The notes beneath the pieces are model-generated. The model made no database searches. It was not told the DNA's origin and worked only from the letters and a program-made list of their open reading frames with translations. The position numbers were made by a program, and so were the translations under genes. Positions 1 through 10,855 of a DNA stretch of 64,000 bases are shown piece by piece (position 1 is the first letter of the stretch; each line of letters starts with the position of its first letter). Source of the DNA: Diplonema japonicum (taxonomy: Eukaryota; Euglenozoa; Diplonemea; Diplonemida; Diplonemidae); NCBI GenBank assembly GCA_964019335.1, contig OZ025727.1, positions 308,001 to 372,000 of the forward strand. Reading direction: 5' to 3'.

Positions 1-3000
1 GCGGCTCGGTGACTGTCCCTGGAGGCCCTCAGACTGCGGTGAAGGTGAGCGGAAAGACTCTGGTGACGGGGTCAGCGAACGGGACCGTGTCCATCGTTGA
101 CATTGAGAAAACCCCCCCCACTGTGAAGGGGAGCTGGACGGCGACGGGGGAGGTGCGGAGCATCGCCATCGGGAGGTCCCTGCTGGCGGTGTCGGACAGT
201 GCTGGGCTGAAGATCGTGTCCCTCCGAAACCCCGAGCTTCCCATCCTGATGGGGGAGCTGAAGGTGGGCTACATGCAGGAGATGGGGTTCACGGAGGACG
301 CGACCTTCCTGTTCGGGGTTCCCGAGGGCTCTGGGGAGGTGCTGATGTTCGACGTGAGGGACCCGACGCGGCCCTCGCTGAAGTACAGCTTGGAGGTGAA
401 GATCCCCGTGTCGAGCGTGAGGGTGGGAAGGGATGAGGTGTTCGTGTGCGACTCGGAAGGGCTGAAGCGCTTCAACACGGGGACCCTGCCCCCTTCCCTC
501 GCCCTCTCGCAACCGGGGGCGTGCGGGCTCCTTGCGGCGACACACGAGAGGCGGTACCTGTTCGTGTCGGACCCCGTGACAGGAGGGGCCGCCAATGCGA
601 AGCGCATCACACAGTACTCCCTCGACCCCTCGTTAACAGCGGACGGGCTCCTCTTCTCAAGGGGACCTGTTCTCAGCATGGAGGTGTCGGCGGACGACCG
701 GTACCTCTACGTTGCGGACAGCCTGGGCCTGCAGGTGTTCCCGTTGGTGCGGACGAACCCTGGGCGCCTCGACAACCCTTTGCTGAAGTTGGTTCGATCA
801 GTGAGGACGGGAAGGAGGGCAAACGGGGCGAAGGTTTTGGACAAGTCACAAATGGTAATTGCAGCTGACGACGAGGGGCTCAGCAGCTTCTTCAACATCT
901 TCGACTCGAAGAACTCGGATGGGAGGAAGAAGTGGATCACTGGTGGGGCGACAGCTGTGGAGACATCTCTGGACGGACGGTGGGGTTTCTACGGGAAGGG
1001 GAGTGCTGTGACTGTGTTCGAGGTGGTGACGCTGAACACTGTGACGACTGTGGCGACACCTTCTGAGGTGCGGTCGATGACACGGTTCGCTGGTGTGCTG
1101 TACGTCACCTGCAAAGATGGTGTCTACAGCTACAGTCTGAATGACCTTCCGCTGGTCTCGTTCCTATCGACGGTGCTGACGAACACAGTCGACGCGGTGT
1201 CTTCTTCCTCTGTGAACGGGACGCTTTGGTACGTGGCAGACGGTGCGGCAGGCTTCAAGGTTTACAACACCACCTTCTCTACCACACAACCCATCATCGC
1301 TGTTGGGACTGTGGGCGAGGTACGCAAGGTTGTTCCTTTCAAGCAGTACCTCCTTGTGGCCAATGGGGTTGAAGGACTAAAGCTGTACAAGGTTGACACA
1401 GAGTCGAGGGTTGCAGAGCTGCTTGCCCGTCTTGAGACTTCTGAAGCGATCTCCGACGTTGTCCTCGAACCAGAGACGATGAAGGGCTACATGGCAGAGG
1501 GCAGGCGGGGGGTCTCCTCCTTCAACTTCGAAACACTTGACAAGATCACTGTCACAAGCACGGTGGACCTCGTTGACTCCGTCTTCCTTTCCCTGACTGA
1601 TTACGGGGATGTTAGCTACCTACTTGTGGGGGACTCGGGCCTTCTCTCTGTTATTGAACTCATCAAGGAGGTACCGATGTACCTGGAGAGCCCGTGGCCT
1701 GAGTACGCTGTAGGGGTGGGGTTCGAGACGAAGCTGACACCGAAGGAGGTTGCGAGCAGGGAGGCGACCTCTGTGGAGGTGAAGTCGGTTGTGCGGATCG
1801 CAAGCGGTCGGGAGGCGGCTTGGCCTGAGTGGCTGGAGTACTCGGACCCCTTGCTGCTTCGGGGGACTCCTCCAAAGGAGCTGACTGGGCAGGAGGTGGT
1901 GTTGAAGTTCGCGGTGGAGCTCCCGAACGGGGCAGTTCACGAGGTCTTCTACACGCTGTCGATCGTACCGAGTCTGAAGGTTCGGAACGAGCTTGGGAAG
2001 CCGCAGGTGGTGACACCGGCGAACACTGGGGTGGCGACGCTGCAGCTGGAGGCACCTCGGTCAGGGGAGTTCCTCCCGGAGCAGGGGGCTGTGTCGGTGA
2101 CATCGAAACCTGTTGAAGGGAGCCTGCGGGTCTACGGTCCTGTTCCCGACCTGAACGACTTCCTGAAGGGGCTCCGGTTCGACCTGAAGGAGCCTTCGGA
2201 GAACCTGTCGAGGGTGACGCTGCTGGTGACGGACGACGTGAACCAGGGGGCTGTGCAGTACAACATCACGGTGGCGGACCTGAAGTTCAACATGCGTCCT
2301 GTTTTTGAGGGCAACAAAAACAACACCAACAACAACAACAACTGGGACCCAACAGCGACAACAGGACAAGGCTTTCGCTTCCAACTGGTTCCTATCCGGG
2401 TGTCGGACCCCGATGGGGACGCGCTGACCCTGTCTGCTGTGGAGGTGGGTCGGCAATCCCTCCCCGGGTGGCTGGAGCTGGACCCGTCTGGCTACTTCTA
2501 CGGGGAAGCAACGGTGGAGGATGTGGGGACGGCTGAGATCAACTTGACGGCGAGGGACACCTACGGCGGGGAGACGTCTCGGGTCTTCAAGCTGCGGGTG
2601 AAGCGCTCCTTCTGGGACCTGTTCTGGTACGTGTTCTCAATTGTGGCCCCGATCGTGTCTGGGCTCGGGATGCTGTACGGGGCTTGGGTGTACTACTCCC
2701 TTTTGTGGAACAACTTCGGGGGGAGGTGGTACTACTGGGAGGTCCCTCCTTCCCTGTTGTTGACCGGGGAGTGGTACCATGCGGAGAGGAAGAAGAAGAA
2801 GAAGAAGGGGTCGAAGAAGGAGAGCAGGAGGATTGACCCGGAGAGCGTGCGAGAGATCCGGATGATGCGGCACATCAAACACTCCCTCGGGCAGAAGGTG
2901 CGGTCCCGGCTGAGGTGGGTCCTTCCCTCGGCGTACCTCCGGCACGAGCGACAAGAACCACTGGTGAACGGCGACAACCTCACCCCTTGGATCGAGTACA

Positions 3001-3305
3001 ACGAGCTCGCCCACACCTTCCGCCTTCTCTACGATGAGATCGACGACGACGACGCGGGCATCTACTACCTCATCGTCTTCGGCCGCTTCGACGACATCCT
3101 CCAGGAGATCCGCCTCGAGCCCGCCGTTGTGAAGTCCCAGGAGCACAGGCTTCGCACGGCAGAGAAGGCGTCTGTGAGCTTCAAGGACCTCCTCGAAGAG
3201 GCTGAGGTCGAGACCCCTTTGAGTCCCAACCCTTTGGGGTACAGGAAGATGTCGTGCTCCTTGAATCCTGAAGCACAAAGTGAGGCAGACGTCCTGCTCT
3301 TGTAA
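1..3305 (+). CDS. Large type I surface protein, 5' partial (LVIVD-type beta-propeller, cadherin-like domains, one TM)
   Basis: The frame is open through the left edge, so the first ~1,098 residues visible are the C-terminal part; position 9 is a GTG inside the frame, not a start. Residues 1 to ~570 contain repeated blades of the pattern 'VxSVxIxGxLxxVADxxGLxVxxLxNP', as in LVIVD-repeat propellers. Residues ~575-860 hold two or three cadherin/dystroglycan-like (CADG) Ig-like domains, with 'SDPDGDALTL' and 'LPGWLELD' motifs typical of that fold. An Asn-rich linker (~772-785) separates them. A membrane span lies at ~866-898, followed by a Lys-rich stop-transfer stretch and a ~190-residue cytoplasmic tail. 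The likely role is cell-surface adhesion or recognition, inferred only from domains. The stop is at 3303-3305. Confidence 0.8.
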   Translation, partial: GSVTVPGGPQTAVKVSGKTLVTGSANGTVSIVDIEKTPPTVKGSWTATGEVRSIAIGRSLLAVSDSAGLKIVSLRNPELPILMGELKVGYMQEMGFTEDATFLFGVPEGSGEVLMFDVRDPTRPSLKYSLEVKIPVSSVRVGRDEVFVCDSEGLKRFNTGTLPPSLALSQPGACGLLAATHERRYLFVSDPVTGGAANAKRITQYSLDPSLTADGLLFSRGPVLSMEVSADDRYLYVADSLGLQVFPLVRTNPGRLDNPLLKLVRSVRTGRRANGAKVLDKSQMVIAADDEGLSSFFNIFDSKNSDGRKKWITGGATAVETSLDGRWGFYGKGSAVTVFEVVTLNTVTTVATPSEVRSMTRFAGVLYVTCKDGVYSYSLNDLPLVSFLSTVLTNTVDAVSSSSVNGTLWYVADGAAGFKVYNTTFSTTQPIIAVGTVGEVRKVVPFKQYLLVANGVEGLKLYKVDTESRVAELLARLETSEAISDVVLEPETMKGYMAEGRRGVSSFNFETLDKITVTSTVDLVDSVFLSLTDYGDVSYLLVGDSGLLSVIELIKEVPMYLESPWPEYAVGVGFETKLTPKEVASREATSVEVKSVVRIASGREAAWPEWLEYSDPLLLRGTPPKELTGQEVVLKFAVELPNGAVHEVFYTLSIVPSLKVRNELGKPQVVTPANTGVATLQLEAPRSGEFLPEQGAVSVTSKPVEGSLRVYGPVPDLNDFLKGLRFDLKEPSENLSRVTLLVTDDVNQGAVQYNITVADLKFNMRPVFEGNKNNTNNNNNWDPTATTGQGFRFQLVPIRVSDPDGDALTLSAVEVGRQSLPGWLELDPSGYFYGEATVEDVGTAEINLTARDTYGGETSRVFKLRVKRSFWDLFWYVFSIVAPIVSGLGMLYGAWVYYSLLWNNFGGRWYYWEVPPSLLLTGEWYHAERKKKKKKGSKKESRRIDPESVREIRMMRHIKHSLGQKVRSRLRWVLPSAYLRHERQEPLVNGDNLTPWIEYNELAHTFRLLYDEIDDDDAGIYYLIVFGRFDDILQEIRLEPAVVKSQEHRLRTAEKASVSFKDLLEEAEVETPLSPNPLGYRKMSCSLNPEAQSEADVLLL

Positions 3306-5070
3306 GCAGTGGTAGAGGTTGTTGTTCATCTGAATTGTGCACAGCTACAGGCAGGAGGCGGTCGACCGCTGTGATTGCTGATAAAGGTTGGCTCCGGAAT
3401 TAAAGCAACTAAAGCAACTATGATAAAAGGAATATCTCACGTACACATACCATTTGAGACAGCTGAGCAGTTTTCAGCTTTTGGTGGTCACAATGCTTTC
3501 TAAGAATCTTGTCTAGATAGTTAAATTTTATGCTTTACCGATTCCCTTTTTTTTTTTTTTTTTGTTACAAATATTTATCTTTCAAAAAATGATTTTAAAA
3601 CTATATGCAACTTGTGCCGAGCAAAAAACTTTCGCAGCTTTTTAAAAAAACCTTTTTTGCTCGTGCGAACAACAAAGACATATAGTCATAAAGAATTATT
3701 TTTGTTATTTTCTAAACGGAAAAGAAGGAGATGTTCCGCTATTCTTTTCTCTGAGTTTATTTTTACCTCCCTCTTTACTCTCTCCGGTCCTCGCTAGTTG
3801 GTTTCACGCCCAAGCTGAATAGATACTGCGACGGGCCTAAGGCACCACCACGACAGAAGGATCCAACGCTAGATGAGTTGACTGTGTTAGGCGATCCTGT
3901 CACATACTGCAGGTTCCCTCAAAGACATCTTTTTTCTTCTTTTAAAACCAGAGTGGAATTTTAAAGAAAATTACGAAAGAACATACTCAAGTTTTTCCTT
4001 CGCCTTTGTTTGTCTTTTTTCAGGTGGTGGGGATAACATGGAAATATAAGAAGTACATCAGAGTGTTGTGGAAGAACGTAACGCAGATGCTCAGGGTGAC
4101 GAACAGGCAGCAAACTGCACGAGTGCAGAATCTTGGTTCCCCGGGATGCCCCGGCTAGGGTTGAGCACACCGCACGCAATAAGGACACGACGCGGAACGC
4201 AGAAGAAGCTTCTGCTCGGCCGAGGAGCGCCCCCTGTCATCAAGTAGGTTGTTCGTGCTTCATTGCACGCTTGACGCCACCTTGTGTTGCAATCAAAGCC
4301 CCATTTTTCTTTTTTTTTTTTTTTTTTTTTTATATTCACAGGCAGAACACCTTATGTCATCATGGTTACTTTCACATTTGTGAAACATTAAAGCCAGTTG
4401 ATCCATCCTTCCACTTTTTCTGTTGATTCTAACACATATTTTCTAAGCGAGTCTTTTTCAAGGATGTCTGTGCCAGGGCGATGCTCGGCGAGAGTAAAGA
4501 ATAAGACAAACTTATGGCGAGCAACTGTCACAGACCTTCACATTTGGCTTCAAAAGAACAATCCGAGAAGTGGCACCGAACACGTTGCTGTGATGTCGTA
4601 CTGAACGCCATCCGACTTGACGTTAAGAAATCGAATCTTTTTTTTTTTTAACCCAATGTGGGTTAATGCTCATAATAATATCACAAATCCCCCCCCCCCC
4701 CCCCGTGGAGAAAATTAAAATGAGCTTTTTTTTTTTGTATTTCGGGTTTTTTTTCTTCTTCCATTCTTTTTATATATATTTATGATAAAAAAAAAGAGAA
4801 TGGAAAAAGAACAAGAGCGTATTCTTTTTTAGGGGATAGATGCAGGTAGAGGATGAGAACAAGGGGGCGTCTCACAAAGACTTCCTTTAACTCATATATA
4901 TATATATTTTTTTTTTTTTTTCTTACTTAGTACGGAGCCGCTGTGTTCTGACAACCGAATTTTCATAACTCGGCCGAAGCTGCACCTGACTTCCTCAAGA
5001 TTCGAAAGCACTTTTCCAAGTTCGAGGATGGGGGTGTTTTTTTTTTCTGAACATTTTCTTTTTTTTAAGA
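3306..5070. other. Intergenic spacer with low-complexity tracts and repeat debris
   Basis: No convincing gene is seen. It holds the 3' UTR of the preceding gene, T, A and C homopolymers, a LINE-tail-like segment around 3890-3935 (CACATACTGCAGGTTCCC), a dispersed repeat (4109-4249) and another tail-like stretch at ~4860-4905. Short open frames here are low-complexity artefacts. Confidence 0.6.
4109..4249 (+). repeat. Dispersed repeat, copy A (related to 22841-22949)
   Basis: Shares ordered blocks with 22841-22949: GCAAACTGCACG, CTTGGTT, GACACGACGCGGAACGC, GGCCGAGG, GCGCCCCCTGT and ATCAAGTAG, with small indels between. It has no coding capacity. In the other copy the block runs into a LINE-like tail, so this may be part of a retroelement 3' UTR. 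The family is not identified. Confidence 0.6.
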
Positions 5071-5071
5071 C

Positions 5072-5260
5072 CCCGGCAACCCGCTACATCCTTGAGAGAC
5101 AGCTGTGCAACTATTGTGTCCTTACCAACTCGGTTGAGGGTTTTATACCCAAGGTACCGAGGAGGGTGAACGAGGGGCCGAAGGTCACACCACAGCAGAA
5201 AGGTTCGATCAAGAGACAGGTTGAGACTCTTCAGGTGTCCAAGTTTTACCATATTTTCTT
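5072..5260 (+). mobile_element. 5'-truncated LINE 3' end (ORF2 C-terminus and tail)
   Basis: Encodes a fragment related to the end of the LINE ORF2 at 8770-8916 and to 56668-56820 (shared 'NYCVLTNSVEGFIPKVPRR' and 'QQKGSIKR'). All three copies share a segment starting near CCCCGGC; this one and the 56668 copy begin there directly after a T-rich stretch. The sequence then enters GAGACTCTTCAGG, the start of the tail. It is cut at 5260 by the TTAA of a piggyBac-like element. Confidence 0.75.
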
Positions 5261-5263
5261 TAA

Positions 5264-6403
5264 CCATCTACCAACGGACCATTTTTGCCCACCAGGGGGT
5301 AAATTTTCAAAACTTCAAAAAAAAACTATTCTAGCGCAACGCCAGGGCTATATGCCCCCGGAAATGCCTCCAGATGTCCCAATTCTAGAGAGAGGGTGCC
5401 CACAGCAGGGCCCACCCCCACAACATTGTCAAAAATATCGTCCCCAAAGTGCTCGAGAGGGAGTACAAAAAACAAGTCAAAAAAAACGACTGTGAAATTC
5501 TATAAAAAGCTATTTAAGGCCTTCTTGACGCGGTTCGTACGTGCCCCAGGGCTGGGGGACTTCTTTTTGACCCCGAGAGGGGTTTCTGGGGGGTATCCCC
5601 GGCAAGGTGGTAGTCTTTGAAGCACGGAGTCACGCAACGTTGAATAGGGTTCTTTTCGACTTGCAATGCTTGCACTGCACGTTGTGCTACTTTTTCGGGG
5701 AAATGGTCCCAGAAGGTACTGTTCTGGCGCATTGGGGCCTCGGGGCACTCGTTCTGTGTTTCGGGGCATGTATTGGGGCAGCCTGCTCTGTAGTTGACTT
5801 TAGCTGTTGTTTAGACAGCCTCCCTAGTAGCCCTTCGATGACTGCCTCTTTGAAAAGCGTGAATCCACTGTCGTTCGTACTCAGGGTGTTGGGGGGCAAA
5901 TTTGACTTCACCAGAAGATCCAACGTCGACAGAAAGCGCACAGGCTTGAGGTGCAAAGGATGCTCACGTGCTGGTGGAACTGGGTGTCCCCACAGGATGC
6001 GCGTCCTTGGGCATGCGGCCTCGCTTCTTTGGGGCATCCGTTATCTCCGGGAGGCCTTTGCGATAGGTAGAAGTCAGCACGCTTGTTTGTTTCGCTCAGG
6101 AACATCAGAATCACTGTCCGTATCAAAATTGCATAGTAGGGATGAGCCATCAGTGCTACCATCACTCATAATGTCCTTTTTCGGCCTCTTTCTGGGTGCC
6201 CTTTCTTTGAAGTGATTTTTAAGGGTAAATTTGGGCTGGCGTTTTTTTTTATTTATTCATTTTCTTGCAAAGTTAGGGCAGCATTTAGTTTATATTTTTC
6301 ATATCCGGATGCGAGAAGTGGCCGGGCCGTATTGCATTGAAAGCCCTTTGCGCAAAAGATTTTTTTTCAAATCGTCTATATATAGACGCTCGTTGGTAGA
6401 TGG
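5264..6403 (-). mobile_element. piggyBac-like element 1 (deleted), flanked by TTAA
   Basis: A 1,140-bp element with matching ends: CCATCTACCAACG at 5264 and its complement ending at 6403. It is flanked by TTAA at 5260-5263 and 6404-6407, the diagnostic piggyBac target duplication. A 16-bp palindrome CGTCTATATATAGACG sits just inside the right end, paralleled in element 2. The minus strand keeps only transposase scraps, such as 'KKRGRMPKD' near 6020 and 'CVTPCFKDYH' near 5610, which match the C-terminal Cys-rich zinc finger of piggyBac transposases. Several frameshifts make it non-coding. It landed inside older LINE debris. Confidence 0.85.
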
Positions 6404-6488
6404 TTAAAAAAAGAAAAAAAAACATTTTTTTTTTTTGTCATTTTAGGTTTTTTTTTTTTTTTTTTCTTAAGATTTTCTTTCTTTTTGT

Positions 6489-6695
6489 ATGACTGTTGAG
6501 GCTGTGCCTTTCTCGACCATTGCAGAAGCAGCCAAAGGTGTCAACACCAGGCACTTGTTTCTTCAGAGAAGTCAGCCCGCTAGCAGGCTCTGGCTTTCTG
6601 ATCAGTTGATGATTCTCTTAGAATCCTTTCGCAGCTCATCAATTGTCAATTTCACTCGTATCGCTCACACACTGTATCTCCTCGTCGTCTTGTGA
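6489..6695 (+). other. Short ORF upstream of a PLAC8 gene, doubtful
   Basis: A 68-codon ATG frame follows a T-rich tract. It has mixed codon use, no recognised domain and no homologue in the window. It may be 5' flanking sequence of the PLAC8 gene rather than a gene. Confidence 0.2.
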
Positions 6696-6772
6696 TGCAG
6701 TCTGAACTATTTTTATTCCAAACACCCCCCTGAGGAAATACAACAAAAATAAATACACAACTCACCACAATA

Positions 6773-7411
6773 ATGGGTGCCGACAGCCATGCCTACACAA
6801 CGGTTCAGACGGAGGACGTAGAACTGAAGCCGCAAGGCCAGGTACAGGTACAGGTACAGGAGGTTTATGGCAACCAGTGGCAGCCGCAGGAGGTAGCAGC
6901 CGGTAAGCTTTGGGCCACGGGGTTGTGCGACTGCTTCGCGACGGGAGGGAACCTGTGCTGCAACGTGTACTGGTGCCTGCCGTGCATGATAGGTAGGAAC
7001 CACACTGCCGCCGTCCTAGGACAGCCCGATACAATGGACTCCACTGTGTGCTGTGGGCTTATCTCTGCTGATATGATCGGTGCTTCGCTGGCAATTGGTC
7101 TTCCCCTTGCCACCCATGGAGCCTGCTACATCCCTGGCATTGACTTGCTGGGTTTGTGTGTCTTTGCTGGATACACATGGTGGCAGAGGCACTCCATCAG
7201 GCAGAGGTACAACATAAGTGGGGATGCTTGCGGTGACTGTCTCGCATCGTTCTTCTGCCTCGCTTGTGTCACGTGCCAGCACCACACTGAGCTCTCCCAG
7301 AATGGGGTGAACCCAGGTTCTTGCTGCTGCACTGTGGGGCCCCAGGGTACCGTTGCCGTTGGTCAGCCGGTCGTTTCTGGTGTTCAGCCTGCTTATGTCG
7401 GTGGGAATTAA
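6773..7411 (+). CDS. PLAC8-family cysteine-rich protein (212 aa)
   Basis: Residues ~42-180 form a PLAC8/PCR domain: 'LCDCFATGGNLCCNVYWCLPC', a hydrophobic middle (~80-125), 'GYTWWQRHSIRQRY', then 'CGDC..S.FC..C..CQHHTEL' and 'NPGSCCC'. PLAC8 proteins are Cys-rich membrane-associated proteins involved in metal resistance, organ size or stress in plants, fungi and animals; the role here is unknown. The N-terminal 40 residues are polar and variable. Residues ~45-95 are almost identical at DNA level to the PLAC8 gene at 55639, although the flanks diverge, which suggests gene conversion. It is one of five paralogues in the window. Confidence 0.9.
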   Translation: MGADSHAYTTVQTEDVELKPQGQVQVQVQEVYGNQWQPQEVAAGKLWATGLCDCFATGGNLCCNVYWCLPCMIGRNHTAAVLGQPDTMDSTVCCGLISADMIGASLAIGLPLATHGACYIPGIDLLGLCVFAGYTWWQRHSIRQRYNISGDACGDCLASFFCLACVTCQHHTELSQNGVNPGSCCCTVGPQGTVAVGQPVVSGVQPAYVGGN

Positions 7412-7745
7412 GAATCCCCCCGACTAGCCGTATAGCAAGCTAATCAAAAGGCAGCAGGAAGAAAACAAATCAAGTGTAAACAAATAGAAAGAAAAAAAAA
7501 AAAAAAGCCATTAGCCAACTGTGGAAAGAGAATACCCATGTCACAAAGGTGCTAGAACAATAACACAGGCCGACACAAAAGCACGAACGTCTCAACACAC
7601 TTCCGTTGGCTCCACACAGCCCAGCTGAGTGGGGTCGGTCTGGCTAGACCAAGAGGAGGTGGAATTTAAAAAAAAAAAAAAGAATGTGAGATAAAAAAAC
7701 AAGAATTTTTAAAGTTTTACAAAAAGGCTAACGTTTATTTTTTTT
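7412..7745. other. Intergenic spacer, nothing recognised
   Basis: 3' UTR of the PLAC8 gene followed by A- and T-rich sequence. No gene, RNA or repeat was recognised. Confidence 0.5.
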
Positions 7746-8925
7746 CGCTGCCTACACCAGGCGATGCGTCGCTACATCCCCAGAAGTCCTACCCATCTAC
7801 GCAGACGACCTATACCTCTTCTCTAGGATCTCGGAGAGGGCGGTCCAGAGTTCCATTCTCCTGCTTGACGAACATGTCGGTACACCCGGGGAAAACAAAG
7901 GCCTTCAGCACCAAGAAGGGATACAGAGGCAAGCTGGCAATGAAGGACACCGTATTTGAAACAGTGTTGTGAAAAGCATTACTATGCTGGGGTGCACAGT
8001 GTGCTTGCAGCCCAGAACGAAGAACACTAGGTTCGCCACGGCGCGGTCGACAGGCTCGCAGTAACCCACATCACGAGATCGCGTAAGGCTCTACTGATAG
8101 AGGACTGCATCCTCCCGGCGGCGCTCTACGGAGTGCTCTACACACCGCCCACGGACTCGCTTCTGGACTCCCTCAGGAAGAAGATTACCTCTTGCATATG
8201 GGGCCCACACAACCCGACTCGCTCGTCGGGAGCCCTCCTTGGGGTGGCTTTCAAAGGTCACAGGCTGGACCCTTATTCAGCAGCCGCATACCGCAGAATC
8301 ACGACGTTTGCGCGAATGATGCAGAGCGACGAAGGGTCCAGGGCACTCGTTAAGACGTGCAGGGACAAGTACAAGGAAGCCCGGGGCGGGAACCCCCTCG
8401 GCCCTTGCGGGATGCTCGGACAGACCCACGAACTGTTGGGGGAACTGGGGTCCAGCTGGGCGCAGTTCGCGCGGCTATTCCCGCACGTCATCCGATGGCT
8501 CTCGGCCCTTCACTGACAGGTGGACAGGTCTCCAGGCTTGAGCTGGCCGTGGACTTCATTGCCACAGAGGGACTCTCGCCTTGTGGAGAGGGTGAGGACA
8601 TCCACGTGTCATAGGCCGGGTGATAGCGGCACTAGAACGCATCCACACCAATAAGCGCATAGCGCCCCTCATTCTAGCTGCTTCGGTAGTTTCTGTCCAC
8701 TCCCTACGCACGTTGGGTTACTACAACGCCTCCATAAGGGGTTACTCCTCTAGGCCGGTATTCGCCTCCCCGGCGACGCGCCACATCCTTGAGAAACAAC
8801 TGTACAACTACTGTGTCCTTACCAACTCGGTTGAGGGTTTTATACCTAAGGTGCCGAGGAGGGCGAACGAGGGGCCGAAGGCCACACCACAGCAGAAAGG
8901 TTCGATCAAGAGATAGATTGATTGA
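7746..8925 (+). pseudogene. 5'-truncated LINE ORF2 remnant (RT YADD to C-terminus)
   Basis: The first recognisable motif is the reverse-transcriptase catalytic 'IYADDLYLF' at ~7795-7822. The RT 'thumb' and linker follow (8100-8516, 'ALYGVLYTPPTDSLLDSLRKK' region to 'GSSWAQFARLFPHVIR'), then the ORF2 C-terminus (8740-8916) with 'SRPVFASPATR' and 'QQKGSIKR' before a stop. The pieces lie in three different frames, so it is broken. The middle aligns by eye with 29394-29720 of the second LINE (shared 'NPLGP', 'W.QF'), so both belong to one clade. The copy ends in CCCTTAAATGTCTC and oligo-T. Confidence 0.85.
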
Positions 8926-9644
8926 TTGATCATTCCCTTAAATGTCTCTTTTTTTTTTTTTTTTCTTTTTTCTAGTATAGTAGCTTGCTGAGCAGGGAAA
9001 CACCTAGGCATGTTGCTTGTGTCTTTTTTCTTTTGGGAGATAGGTAGAGACAAGGGGGACGTTCCAAAACAGGAACCTCCTTTATCTCATCTCTTTTTTT
9101 TTTTTCTATCAGGCGTCCTGCCACATACCGCAGGTACCCTTAAATGTCTCTTTTTTTTTTTTTTTTTTTTTTTTAAATGCAAATATGGTCTTGTGTTCTT
9201 TCCGCCAAAGTCAGGCGTCCTGCCACACATCAGGTACCCTTAAATGTCTCTTTTTTTTTTTTTTTTTGTGCAGGTTTTTTTTTTTACCTTGTCTCCCCCG
9301 CCCCCCCCCCCCCCCCCTTACTCGAGTGGAGAGATTTTACCATATTGTTTTTTATATTCGATTCTTTTTATCTCCTTCTCCCTAACTTCCGCAGCTAGCC
9401 CCCTTGCGTTTTTTTTTTCCCCCTCTTTTTTTTGATGAGCAGAAACAGTTGTTATTTTAGTTGTAAGCAAAAAAAAAAAGAAATAAATCTCTTTTTTTTA
9501 TTATTATTACCAAAGGCTTTGTAACATTTGCGCACTTAATGAACAAAAAAAAAAAAAAAAAAAAAAAAAGAACAACTCGCCTACTGCAAAAAAAACAAAT
9601 ATTCTCTTTTTTCTTTCCCTTCTCCCCTATTTTTTTTTTTTTTT
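8926..9644 (+). repeat. Stacked LINE 3' tails and homopolymer tracts
   Basis: At least three tail segments ending in CCCTTAAATGTCTC plus a T-run occur near 8937, 9137 and 9239. A second tail type, GACAAGGGGGACGTTCC with CTTTATCTCATCTC, is at 9050-9095. Between them are T, C and A homopolymers. There is no gene. Confidence 0.7.
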
Positions 9645-9768
9645 TTAACCATTAAAGGACGGGGGTTTTTGGGCAAAAAAAAGGTCACCATCGACTTTTT
9701 TATTTTCTAAAATTAAAACATCCTCGAGCATGCAACCATAGAACGACGCTTGTGTAAAAGAAAATACA

Positions 9769-10560
9769 TCACCCAGGAGGGACAAAAAACACCCCCAGAC
9801 GCCCCTCAAAGGCCCTGGGAAGTGAATAGAATAAGGAATTGAAGTGAAATTTATTGTAAAAACCCACCCATAGGTTAGACACTTCCTTACTTTTTTCGCT
9901 TGGGCCTCGGAGTGCTAGGGGGGGTTTTGCTTTTGGGACTTGGCTCAGATGACGACCTGGGGAGAAGGGTATGTGGAGACGCTGGTACCTTAGGCGTTTC
10001 TTCGGTGTGGCCGGGCCTCCAGAGGGGGTAGATTGGGGTGGGTAAACCACTGGTTCGTGATAGTCCGCAAAGCAAGCTGGGCACAGATGCACGTTACAAG
10101 CCTTGCAGATGAAGATAGTTTGCACCCGGACCCCCAAAACACGCATGTGGTGTGTGCATTGTCTTGCTGCATCCAGTTTTTTGGACCAGTGACCTTTGGT
10201 GAAGTCGCGCCTGGCATCTTCCCTGGGCACCTCGGTCCCCATTTCAGAACGGGTGCTTGCTGGGCGGTTGTTTCCGGACTGGCGCATAACAGTCGAAAAG
10301 CTGTTGTCGCTCATCGCGAACCCGTTTTTGGGCCTGCCTGGGCCTACTTGCTTCTTCACTGGGGCAAGATTGGTACATTCTGGCGGTTTTCTTCGGATTG
10401 TTACCACCATTGACTGGACTTTCCTCGGATTGTTTCCACCACAAACCCGATTCCCACATCTGTTGTACAAGGGTAACGCCAGTATAGAAGTTATCGATGC
10501 CGGGGTACAAGGGGAACGCTACCGATGCCGAGCCATCCACCAGGTGGACACGAATAGTGG
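9769..10560 (-). pseudogene. piggyBac transposase, catalytic and C-terminal part, frameshifted
   Basis: Read from 10560 downwards. One minus frame has 'YPGIDNFYTGVTLVQQMWESG', the piggyBac 'DNfyTs..L...L...G' segment carrying a catalytic Asp. Another frame continues with 'GGNNPRKVQSMVV' and 'VGPGRPKN', then the C-terminal zinc finger 'CTHHMRV...TIFICKACNVHLCPACFADYHE' (~10050-10160), which fits C..C/LC..CF..YH of piggyBac transposases. The frame change and missing upstream catalytic residues make it inactive. Confidence 0.8.
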
Positions 10561-10855
10561 CATCGACAAGTCACGTGGGGTGCGCTTTCAGACTGAGCAC
10601 GACGTTCACTTCATGTCAAGCAAGACGCCATTGAAGGCACCGCAGGAGATACGGGAGAACGTTGTAAGAGCTTTCATTGTCGCGCTCGAGCTGCAGGACA
10701 AGAAGCTCGAAGCAGAGCTCCGCCGCCGAGACATTCTGGTCGCCATGTTGTCCTTTTTTGGCATCATAAGCATTGGTGCTTCTGCAGTGATCACGTGGTA
10801 CGCCAATCCTGCACGCGAGTCAGGGCTCCCAAACACCAGCACCCCCCTACAATGA
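10480..10855 (+). other. Plus-strand ORF inside piggyBac element 2, possible captured gene fragment
   Basis: The frame ending at 10855 encodes a charged helical stretch ('VALELQDKKLEAELRRRD') followed by a membrane span ('MLSFFGIISIGASAVITWY') and a short tail. It looks like the C-terminus of a tail-anchored or single-pass protein. The opposite strand here shows no transposase similarity although transposase pieces flank it. The upstream limit is unclear, and the family is not recognised. Confidence 0.35.

Noticed and set aside
2637-3329. Minus-strand 230-aa ORF opposite the first gene
   Set aside because: It is the complement of a well-supported coding frame with a transmembrane domain and a Lys-rich tail; its Leu/Pro-rich composition is typical of shadow frames.
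5607-6215. Plus-strand 202-aa ORF in piggyBac element 1
   Set aside because: The minus strand shows transposase C-terminal motifs here; the plus frame has no recognisable domain.
9010-9435. Overlapping Phe/Pro-rich ORFs
   Set aside because: They are translations of T- and C-homopolymers in stacked LINE tails.
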